Below, piece by piece: positions 44,086-53,551 of a DNA stretch of 64,000 nucleotides. Position numbers and translations under genes: made by a program. The first letter of the stretch is position 1, and each line of letters opens with the position of its first letter. The notes beneath the pieces are model-generated. The model was not told where the DNA came from. It searched no databases and was given only the letters and a program-made list of their open reading frames with translations. The DNA is from Acidobacteriota bacterium (GTDB lineage: Bacteria; Acidobacteriota; Vicinamibacteria; Vicinamibacterales; UBA2999), in assembly GCA_947482665.1 (NCBI GenBank), contig CANKJK010000012.1, positions 65,114 to 129,113 on the forward strand, read 5' to 3'.

Positions 44086-45639
44086 ATGTCAGTCAGGTAC
44101 ACGCTCATCGGCGCCGCGCTGCTGCTCTCAGTGGCCGGTCTGGGCGCCGCGGCCCGCGACACACGCGTGGCGGATGCCGCGGAGCGTCGCGACGGCAAGG
44201 CCGTCCGGGTGCTGGTCAAGCAGGGGGCCGACGCCAAGGCTGCGCAACCGGATGGCGCGACGGCGCTGCACTGGGCCGCACACTGGAACGACGTGGCCCT
44301 CGCGAAGGACCTGGTGGCGGCCAAGGCGGACGCCAATGCGGCCAATGAGTACGGCGTGACGCCGCTCTTCCTGGCGGCCACCAACGGCAGCCTCGAGATG
44401 ACCGAGGTCCTGTTGGGCGCAGGGGCGAGCGCCAAGGCCGCGCTACCACCCGGCGAGACGGTGTTGATGACCGCGGTGCGCGGCGGCAACGCGGCCGTCG
44501 TCAAGCGGCTCATTGGCGCGGGCGCCGATCCGAACGCGGCACAGAAGTCCAAGGGACAGAACGCGCTGATGTGGGCCGCGACGGCAAAGAACGTCGATGT
44601 CGCCAAAGCCCTCATCGAAGGCGGCGCAAAGATCGACGCCACCACGGGCACGGGCATGACGGCGCTGCTCTTTGCGGCCAAGGAAGGCAGCATCGACATG
44701 GCGCGGCTGCTGCTCGCCTCCGGTGCCAAGGTCGACGAGCAGGCCAAGGACGGGACGACCGCGATTCTGGCGGCGACCGTCCGTGGGCATGCGGACCTGG
44801 CAATCTTTCTGCTGGATCAGGGCGCAAAGCCTGACGGCGCGGTGGCGGTGGCCGGCTATAGCCCGCTGCACTGGGCCGCGGCCCGCTTTGACGACTCCCT
44901 GGCCCCGATTGAAGCGAACCCGAGCGGCGAGTGGAAGGCCCTCTGGGGCATGCCGGATCGCAAAGGCAAGCTTGCGCTCGTCAACGCGCTGCTCGCGAAG
45001 GGTGCGAATGTCAACGTGATGTCCACCAAGCCCCTCCCGCGCACCGGATTTGGCGAGATGTTCATCGGCTGCACACCCTTCATCGTGGCGACCGGAAGCG
45101 GCGACGTCGAGGTGATGAAGCTCCTGCTCGCGAAGGGTGCGGACGCGAAGGCGCCTGGTGATGGCGGGACGACGGCCGTCATGGCCGCGTCGAAGGGGAA
45201 CGCCGATACGTCGATCATGATTCCCGAGGCAGACCGCATCGAGGCGATCAAGCTGGCGTTGGCCTCAGGTGTGGATGTCGAGGCGGCCGACGCCAAGGGC
45301 TATCGCGCCATGCACTTCGCCGCGAGCGACGGGTACCACAAGATCATCAAGGTTCTCCTGGAGAAGGGCGCGGATCTGAATCCGGTCACCAACAACCGGA
45401 CCGAGAAGGACTACGGGACCGGCGTTCTGGTGGTGGCAGGTCAGAGTCCGCTTGGCATCGTCGAAGGCACCTTCACCGGCGGCATCATCCGTGAGCGCCC
45501 GGAGACCGCGGCGTTTCTCAGGACCCTCGGCGCCAAGTCGATCGGCAAGGCGTCACTCGACACGTATCTGAAGCAGTACGAGGACTCGAAGAAGGGCGCG
45601 GCCGGGAATACCTCTCAGCCGGCCGCGGCGGGAAAGTAG
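44086..45639 (+). CDS. Exported ankyrin-repeat protein (module C)
   Basis: The ATG has AGGAGA seven bases upstream. The 517-residue product has a signal peptide (YTLIGAALLLSVAGLGAAA) and about ten ankyrin units (for example GVTPLFLAATNGSLEMTEVLLGAG in two halves). A non-ankyrin insert after GYSPLHWAAARFD lies at about 268-320. Repeats then continue (TPFIVATGSGDVEVMKLLLAKGAD) to a polar tail. It is the last gene of module C, 25 bases after the DUF1552 gene. The insert after a GY(T/S)xLH unit is shared by all three module ankyrins. Confidence 0.87.
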   Translation: MSVRYTLIGAALLLSVAGLGAAARDTRVADAAERRDGKAVRVLVKQGADAKAAQPDGATALHWAAHWNDVALAKDLVAAKADANAANEYGVTPLFLAATNGSLEMTEVLLGAGASAKAALPPGETVLMTAVRGGNAAVVKRLIGAGADPNAAQKSKGQNALMWAATAKNVDVAKALIEGGAKIDATTGTGMTALLFAAKEGSIDMARLLLASGAKVDEQAKDGTTAILAATVRGHADLAIFLLDQGAKPDGAVAVAGYSPLHWAAARFDDSLAPIEANPSGEWKALWGMPDRKGKLALVNALLAKGANVNVMSTKPLPRTGFGEMFIGCTPFIVATGSGDVEVMKLLLAKGADAKAPGDGGTTAVMAASKGNADTSIMIPEADRIEAIKLALASGVDVEAADAKGYRAMHFAASDGYHKIIKVLLEKGADLNPVTNNRTEKDYGTGVLVVAGQSPLGIVEGTFTGGIIRERPETAAFLRTLGAKSIGKASLDTYLKQYEDSKKGAAGNTSQPAAAGK

Positions 45640-45645
45640 CGCGAG

Positions 45646-45666
45646 CCGGACCGGTTACCGGTCCGG
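45646..45666. terminator. Perfect 9-bp hairpin between convergent genes
   Basis: CCGGACCGG at 45646-45654 pairs with CCGGTCCGG at 45658-45666 around TTA. It includes the stop codon of the minus-strand DUF454 gene. It could serve both strands; no T-tract. Confidence 0.45.
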
Positions 45667-46092
45667 GTCCAGGTGTCGCCGGAACCGCACGATGGCCACG
45701 GTGCCGGCGATGCCAGAGGCAACGACCACGCCGACCAGCATGTGGCTGGCGCCTCTCCAGGCGAGCACGGTCGAACTCAGCAGGATTGAGGTCCACATGC
45801 CCGTCAGGGCCGCCTTCCGAGCGCCCGCCGGCAAGGGCGCTGTCTCGTCGAGGTACACGGCGTGGCGCCGGAAGACGGGGTGCTCCCTCAGCCGGCGTTC
45901 GAGTGCGGGGCAGCTGCGCACCAGACAGTAGGACCCGGCAATCAGGAACACCGTCGTCGGGAGGCCTGGCACGATAGCGCCCACGGCCCCGAGCGCGAAA
46001 CACAGCACGCCCACTCCCGCCAGTGCCCACCGCGTTCCGCTCACCAGTGTGTGAGCCGGCATGGTGCTCCGTTCGACCATTGTCGTTGCCAT
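45655..46092 (-). CDS. DUF454 / YbaN-family inner-membrane protein
   Basis: From the ATG at 46092 the product is 145 residues with the YbaN pattern: a first membrane region around GVGVLCFALGAVGAIVPGLP followed by TTVFLIAGSYCLVRSCPALE, then HPVFRRHAVYL and a C-terminal pair of membrane helices. The function of the family is unknown. The upstream 200 bases (46093-46295) show no supported gene. Confidence 0.8.
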   Translation of the reverse strand: MATTMVERSTMPAHTLVSGTRWALAGVGVLCFALGAVGAIVPGLPTTVFLIAGSYCLVRSCPALERRLREHPVFRRHAVYLDETAPLPAGARKAALTGMWTSILLSSTVLAWRGASHMLVGVVVASGIAGTVAIVRFRRHLDPDR

Positions 46093-46295
46093 GGTGCAGT
46101 AATCGGCCAGGTCGAGCCCTCGCTGCAGTGTCTGTCCGCCCGTCCATGGAGGCCGGCGGGAACCCACGGCAGTACCACTTCCACTTCGACGGGCATTGGA
46201 ACGCCGCCGGACATCGGATGGCCGGACCGGCGCTGACCGGAGGGTCGCTGATCGGAACGGCGCTGGCCGATGCACTGGCCCGCTGAGGGCTGACG

Positions 46296-48509
<2,214 letters not shown>

Positions 48510-48557
48510 GGCGAAACCCCTGGTCCCTGACTGAATGGCCTGTCTGTTCCCTCGACG

Positions 48558-49823
48558 TCAGGCGGCCGCGCGGACCTTGATCGGTCTGGCGCTCAGCAGC
48601 ACGTCGAAGGCGACGCTGGTGCCGGGCGAGGAAGCCCGCAGGGCAAACTGGGTTCGTTCGGGTGTCGCCACGGTGTCGATCACGATCTTCGGAATCGTGA
48701 ACGAGGCGGGGCCGTGCGCGACGGCCGCCGCACCCTGAATGCGGCCGGCGATCACGTTGGTGAGCTCGCCGACGGCCGAGAGCGCATCCTCCTCGATGGC
48801 TTCACCCGGCGCCAGGCCTAATAGGCCTGACGCGGTATCCATGGCCGCGGCGACCGTGCACCGCAGCTCGATGTCGACGGCAATCGTGCCGCGGGCCATC
48901 GTGAGCGTGGACCGCGCCGAGACATCGCCGGCCTGGCGGGGAGGCGCCGGCACCTGCTGCACAGTCACATCGGTGTTGGCGAGCATGCCGAGGGCCTGTC
49001 GTGCCGAGGTGGTGGCGGTGTTTCTGACCAGCGTGAAGGCCGGAATGTCCGACAGAAGCGAGAACCGCTCCTCGTAGCAGACCCGGAAGGCTCGCGAAAA
49101 GGTATCCGCGACAAAGGTGCGCTGGAGGTGGCTGTCGAAGCCGATGGGTGCGCGGCCGCCGGCTTCGTCGACGACCGCCACGAGGGCCGAATCGGTGCAG
49201 CCGATTTCGCGAATCTTCCTGGCCAGCAGGCCAGGCTTCAGCAGGCCGATGTCATCCCCGATGATGACGGCCGAGGGTCGCTTGGACCGGCACAGGTCAA
49301 GGGCTGCGACACCCGTCGCCGCCTGCACCACTTCGTGAGAGGCGGTGAGCGCATTGGACACGAAGTGCCGGAAGTCCGCGCTGCCGTCCACGACCAGCAC
49401 TGGACCACTCTGGGGCAGGTCGCTGGTCTTGGGCCGTGAGGGCACGCCACGCGGGCGGGCAAGGGCACGCTCCAGACGAGGTTTCACCACGGCGAGTCGA
49501 AAGGGCTTCAGCAGGAAGTCGTCCGCGCCGAGGGCGATGGCCTCGCGAGCGGCGTCTTCGTCGTCGGTGCCGCTGAACACCACAAAGGGCAAGGTTTCGT
49601 GCGTCGGGGACTGGCGCACGATTTCCAGGACTTCGAGGCCGTTCAGTACCGGCATGTTGATGTCCACGACGGCCAGCGAGAGTTCGGGATGCGTGGTCAA
49701 GACCTCCACGGCCGACACGCCGTCCTGGGCCTCAATCACTTCACAACCAAACGACGAGGTCAGCAGCCGCCTCAAAGACAGGCGAACGGACTCCTCATCG
49801 TCGGCTACCAGCACTTTCCTCAT
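48558..49823 (-). CDS. Receiver, degenerate receiver and CheX-type phosphatase fusion (copy 1)
   Basis: The ATG at 49823 has GGAGG seven bases upstream. Residues 1-125 are a complete receiver (DD at 9-10, acceptor Asp54 in VVDINMP, Lys in FLLKPF). Residues about 145-245 repeat the fold (PVLVVDGSADFRHFV), but the acceptor region reads VIIGDDIGLL, so phosphorylation there is doubtful. Residues about 270-415 resemble CheX/CheC, with the ExxN phosphatase signature in GELTNVIAGR. CheX dephosphorylates CheY-P. The fusion could be a self-limiting receiver or a phosphatase switched by phosphorylation. A paralogue with the same order is at 56069, and both have a sigma-28-like promoter. Confidence 0.8.
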   Translation of the reverse strand: MRKVLVADDEESVRLSLRRLLTSSFGCEVIEAQDGVSAVEVLTTHPELSLAVVDINMPVLNGLEVLEIVRQSPTHETLPFVVFSGTDDEDAAREAIALGADDFLLKPFRLAVVKPRLERALARPRGVPSRPKTSDLPQSGPVLVVDGSADFRHFVSNALTASHEVVQAATGVAALDLCRSKRPSAVIIGDDIGLLKPGLLARKIREIGCTDSALVAVVDEAGGRAPIGFDSHLQRTFVADTFSRAFRVCYEERFSLLSDIPAFTLVRNTATTSARQALGMLANTDVTVQQVPAPPRQAGDVSARSTLTMARGTIAVDIELRCTVAAAMDTASGLLGLAPGEAIEEDALSAVGELTNVIAGRIQGAAAVAHGPASFTIPKIVIDTVATPERTQFALRASSPGTSVAFDVLLSARPIKVRAAA

Positions 49824-49844
49824 ACAGCCGCCTCCGTATGGCAC

Positions 49845-49871
49845 TAATCGGCAGCGCCCTTCGGGGCTTGA
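49845..49871 (-). promoter_or_regulatory. Sigma-28 (FliA/SigD)-like promoter
   Basis: On the minus strand, TCAA (49871-49868) and GCCGATTA (49852-49845) are separated by exactly 15 bases. The motility sigma factor consensus is TAAA, 15 bases, GCCGATAA. The -10 element ends 21 bases before the start codon of the receiver-CheX gene, with GGAGG in between. Confidence 0.65.
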
Positions 49872-49880
49872 GGTGGCCGG

Positions 49881-52493
49881 TCAGGCGGACAGGGCGGCGT
49901 TCACCTTGCGAAGCAGTTCTTCCGCGGTGAACGGCTTTTGGATGAGGTGCGGGATGCGGGATGCGTCCAGGACCTCGGTGGGCGCGTAGCCAGAGACGAA
50001 CACCACGCGCAGGTCCGCGCGCACGGCCGTCAACTGGTCGGCGAGCGCCGGGCCCGTCATGTGAGGCATCACGACGTCGGTGACGAGCAGGTCGAGATGG
50101 ACCTCGGCCTCGGCCATCCGTATCGCCTCGTGTCCGTCCGCGGCTTCAAGCACCTTGAAGCCCCTGCGCCTCAGCGTCCCCGCGATGAAGAGTCGCACCT
50201 CGGCCTGGTCTTCCACGATCAGCGCCGTGCCGAACACGGGTGCCGTGGAACTGGCCTTCCTCAGGGGCGGCACCGCCACCTGCCCCTTCGACTCCGGCCA
50301 GTACAGGGTGAAGGTCGTGCCATGCCCGAGGTCACTGGTGACCGTGATATCGCCGCCCCGCTGGCGAATGATGCCGTACACGATCGAGAGTCCAAGGCCT
50401 GTGCCCTGGCGCTCCGCCTTGGTCGTGAAGAACGGCTCGAAGATGCGTGGCAGATGGGAGAGCGGAATGCCGTGGCCAGAATCGCGGACGGTGATCGCGA
50501 CGAAGGGGCCCGGCTGAAGTCCTGGGAAGTCGGTCCGGTTGGTGTCGTCGACGCGCAGGCGCGTAGTGGCGATGTGGATCAGCCCGCCGCCCGGCATGGC
50601 GTCTCGGGCGTTGACGATCAAGTTCATCAGCACCTGGAGTACCTGATTCTGATTGGACAGGATGACGCCATTGGAGCGGAGGGCCAACTCGATCCTCACG
50701 TCCTCACGTACCAACCTCCGCAGAAAGGAGTGGCAGGCGAAGATCGCCGAGTCGATCGCGAGCGGAGCGACCTCCTGGACCTCGCTCCGGCCGAATGTCA
50801 GCAGCTGGCGGGTCAGGCCCGCCGCCCGCTCGCCGGCCGTCAGGATCGCCGAGATCGGTTCATCGAGTTCCGGCTGGTTCGGAATGTCCTCCCGCATCGA
50901 GGCCGCGTAGCCGTTGATCACGGTGAGCAGATTGTTGAAATCATGCGCCACGCCGGCGGCCAGCTGGCCCAGGCTCTCCAGCTTCTGGGTCTGCCGGAGC
51001 TGGGCCTCGAGCCGGTCCTGTTCTTCTACGTCCGAGACGGCAACCATCACCAACGCGCCATGACCCGCCGTGATGGGGGTGAGCATGATGCTGACAGCCG
51101 TGGATGTGCCGTCCTTTTTGCGGGCCATCAGATGGCGTCCGTGGGCCATCGGCTGTGAGGCCGGACTCGCCAGGTAGCTGCTCATGAGGCCCTCGTGTCT
51201 CGTCCGCAGAGACTCGGGCACCAGCATCTGAACAGGCTGACCGATGAGTTCGTCTCTGGTGTAGCCAAACAGGGCTTCCGCGCGACGGTTGACGCGCGTG
51301 ATCTGCCCGGTATTGGTCACGAGCAGCACGGCGTCCGGCAGCTCCTGAATCATGACGTCGCTGGTCCTGCGGGCAGTCACATCCATGGCGATGATCGCCA
51401 CCTGCGTGACCGCACCGGACGGCCCCATGATGGGCGACGCCGTCGAGTCAAAGATGCGCGGCTCGTCTCCTCGCTGGATGACGGATTCCCAGTGCACCGC
51501 TTGCCGCTTGCGCGCGGCCTCCCGGACCTTGGCGATGACGAGCGCCGCTCGATCCTTTGACACGAGCGCCTCGAGGGCCTGCCCCATCACTTTCTCGACC
51601 GGCAGGCCGAACGCTCGGATGGCAAAGTCGTTGACGGAGATCACCGTCACTGCCCCAGAGGCATCGAGTGCCACCAGCAGGAGCGCGCACTCCACATAGT
51701 TGGACAGGGCGGCCAGATGCGCCCGTGTCTGCAGGTCATCCTCGACGCGGTCTGCCATGCGGTTGACCGAGTCCGCGAGGACCCCCAGCTCGTCACTGGA
51801 GGTGACCGTGGTCCTGGCGCTGAAGTCGCCACTGGCGAGCAGGCTGACCGTGCGCGAGAGGCCCACCACCTTTCGGGCGACCGTCGTGTCGAGAAACAGC
51901 CAGACACCCAGAGGCAGGAGAAGGGAGGTCAGGCCGAGAGTCACGGCTCGCTGGATGCCACCGCGCTGCTCGCGGGCCAGCGGCACCCGCAGGTCGTACT
52001 CCAGCACGAGCGCACCCGCCTCATGCGACCGCTGACTCCCCAGATTCAGGCCGGTCGTGAAGGGTGTGACCGAGAGCAGCGACTCAGGCGTCTTGCCCGG
52101 CTGTATGAGCGGCGAGCCCATGCGCCCCGCTTCCCCAATCACGTCCGAGTACGCGGCCAGACGCGTCTCCGATATGTGGATGCCGGCCAGTGCACGCTCG
52201 GACGAGGCGAGGATCGTGCCGGAGACGTTCACGACATGGGCGCTCTCGATGCCAGGGTCGGTCAGGAGCAGGGCCACGTGCGTTTGCAGCTGCTCAAGGT
52301 CCGGGTCCGGCGGCCCGTCTTGGAGACTGGCGAGAGCCTCGGTGGCGGTCAGGGTCAGCTGCTGCCGCGCGTTCGACTCGGCCAGCGCGCGGTGTTGGCG
52401 CAGGTCGAGCATCGTCAGGATCGCGAAGCTCAGCAGGCCGGCAATGGCCAGGCTGACAGGGAGCATCAGCCGGATGGACAGGCGAGGATGCAT
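49881..52493 (-). CDS. Membrane-bound hybrid histidine kinase, double PAS
   Basis: The 870-residue product begins one base after the stop of the solute-binding lipoprotein gene. It has a membrane helix (about 10-30), a periplasmic domain, a second helix (about 180-205), HAMP (about 205-255, with SSDELGVLADSVNRMADRV) and two PAS domains (about 265-375 and 380-495). HisKA carries GVAHDFNNLLTVING (phospho-His near 516), followed by HATPase_c (NLIVNARDAMPGGG, GTGLGLSIVYG) and a C-terminal receiver with acceptor Asp near 806 (LLVTDVVMPHMTG). The tight coupling implies that the lipoprotein presents a ligand to the periplasmic domain. Confidence 0.9.
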   Translation of the reverse strand: MHPRLSIRLMLPVSLAIAGLLSFAILTMLDLRQHRALAESNARQQLTLTATEALASLQDGPPDPDLEQLQTHVALLLTDPGIESAHVVNVSGTILASSERALAGIHISETRLAAYSDVIGEAGRMGSPLIQPGKTPESLLSVTPFTTGLNLGSQRSHEAGALVLEYDLRVPLAREQRGGIQRAVTLGLTSLLLPLGVWLFLDTTVARKVVGLSRTVSLLASGDFSARTTVTSSDELGVLADSVNRMADRVEDDLQTRAHLAALSNYVECALLLVALDASGAVTVISVNDFAIRAFGLPVEKVMGQALEALVSKDRAALVIAKVREAARKRQAVHWESVIQRGDEPRIFDSTASPIMGPSGAVTQVAIIAMDVTARRTSDVMIQELPDAVLLVTNTGQITRVNRRAEALFGYTRDELIGQPVQMLVPESLRTRHEGLMSSYLASPASQPMAHGRHLMARKKDGTSTAVSIMLTPITAGHGALVMVAVSDVEEQDRLEAQLRQTQKLESLGQLAAGVAHDFNNLLTVINGYAASMREDIPNQPELDEPISAILTAGERAAGLTRQLLTFGRSEVQEVAPLAIDSAIFACHSFLRRLVREDVRIELALRSNGVILSNQNQVLQVLMNLIVNARDAMPGGGLIHIATTRLRVDDTNRTDFPGLQPGPFVAITVRDSGHGIPLSHLPRIFEPFFTTKAERQGTGLGLSIVYGIIRQRGGDITVTSDLGHGTTFTLYWPESKGQVAVPPLRKASSTAPVFGTALIVEDQAEVRLFIAGTLRRRGFKVLEAADGHEAIRMAEAEVHLDLLVTDVVMPHMTGPALADQLTAVRADLRVVFVSGYAPTEVLDASRIPHLIQKPFTAEELLRKVNAALSA

Positions 52494-52494
52494 C

Positions 52495-53457
52495 TCAGGG
52501 TACGAAGCGGTCGGTGAGCTGCACGCTGTGGCGCGCAGGCGTGGGGCTCATCATGGGCGCGGGCGCATTCGCCGCCACCGCCGAGAGCACCTCTGTGAGT
52601 CCCGGCGAGGTGCCACCGAGCAACTGATGGTTGCGCGTGCGGTCCATCAGCTCGATGCCCTGGAGGTGGGTCTGAAACGACGGACGGTACCGTGACTCTA
52701 TCTGCGCCATCCGGGCCGCCGCATCGGCCGGGTGGGTCCGCATGTGCTCGCGGCCGGTCATCCACGCGCTGACGATGCGCCCCAACGTGGCCGGCCTCTC
52801 GCGAACGGTCGATTCCCGTGCGACCAGCGCATCGAAGATCTCGCCCTTCACCATTGAGCTGTCAAAGAGCACCGTGGCGCCCGCGTCCAGCAAGGCCTGG
52901 CGGTGAGGGTTGAACGTCACGATGGCATCCACCGCGCCGGAGGAAAACGCCTCCACGTGACGGGACCAGGGTGTGTCCACGATCGACACGTCGGACGGCG
53001 TCAGCCCGGCCTGCCGCAGTGCACGCCTGAACAAATAGCCGCCCACGGCACCCGATTCCACGCCAATGCGTGCGCCCTTGAGGTCTTTCAGCGACTTGAG
53101 CGTGGCCTGACCGACCAGCGCGTCGCCGCCATTCGAGAAATCCGTGACCAGCACGATCTGGAGCTGCGGCATGGTCTGCGCGACCGAGAGGATTTCGTCG
53201 CCCGTGAGGGCGGCCACATCAATGCCGCCGTTGCGGAAGGCCAGGGAGACGCTGACGGCCGAGGGAAATGTGACAAGGCGTACATCACGGTCCGAGACAG
53301 CGCCGAGATCGCGTGCGAGGTAGAGAGGCTCGTAGCCGGGCCAGACGTTTGTTCCGACGCGCAGCGGCGCGTCGGGCACGGCCTGACAGGAACAGGCCAA
53401 GACACCGGCTACCACGACTGGCATGGCGCACGCGGCCCTTCCCGGGCGCTGAAGCAT
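52495..53457 (-). CDS. ABC-type solute-binding lipoprotein (NMT1/SsuA-like) without transporter
   Basis: The ATG at 53457 begins a lipoprotein signal (PVVVAGVLACSCQ). The 320-residue product matches NMT1/SsuA/ThiY-type periplasmic binding proteins: LRVGTNVWPGYEPLYLARDLG split over the first strand and helix, then VDVAALTGDE-like and LKGARIGVESGAVGGYLF segments. No ABC permease or ATPase is nearby. The adjacent, nearly overlapping gene is a histidine kinase, so the protein likely serves as a sensor subunit. Nitrate, sulfonate and thiamine-precursor binders share this fold and the ligand cannot be chosen. Confidence 0.83.
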   Translation of the reverse strand: MLQRPGRAACAMPVVVAGVLACSCQAVPDAPLRVGTNVWPGYEPLYLARDLGAVSDRDVRLVTFPSAVSVSLAFRNGGIDVAALTGDEILSVAQTMPQLQIVLVTDFSNGGDALVGQATLKSLKDLKGARIGVESGAVGGYLFRRALRQAGLTPSDVSIVDTPWSRHVEAFSSGAVDAIVTFNPHRQALLDAGATVLFDSSMVKGEIFDALVARESTVRERPATLGRIVSAWMTGREHMRTHPADAAARMAQIESRYRPSFQTHLQGIELMDRTRNHQLLGGTSPGLTEVLSAVAANAPAPMMSPTPARHSVQLTDRFVP

Positions 53458-53551
53458 CCGGGTATTCAACCATGGTTCTGCGGAAGGGGGTTTGCGGGGC
53501 CGATTGCAGAACGGAAGTATCCTCGCAAGGCGAGCTGGGTGGAGGCGTGTA

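Noticed and set aside
46146-46286. 46-codon plus-strand open frame between the DUF454 and kinase genes
   Set aside because: It has no ribosome-binding site and no homologue I recognise. Its frame is open mainly because of base composition.
53458-53551. A third sigma-28-like site (GCCGATTG) between the solute-binding and kinase genes
   Set aside because: The nearest TCAA is about 28 bases away, far from the required 15, and the last base of the -10 differs.
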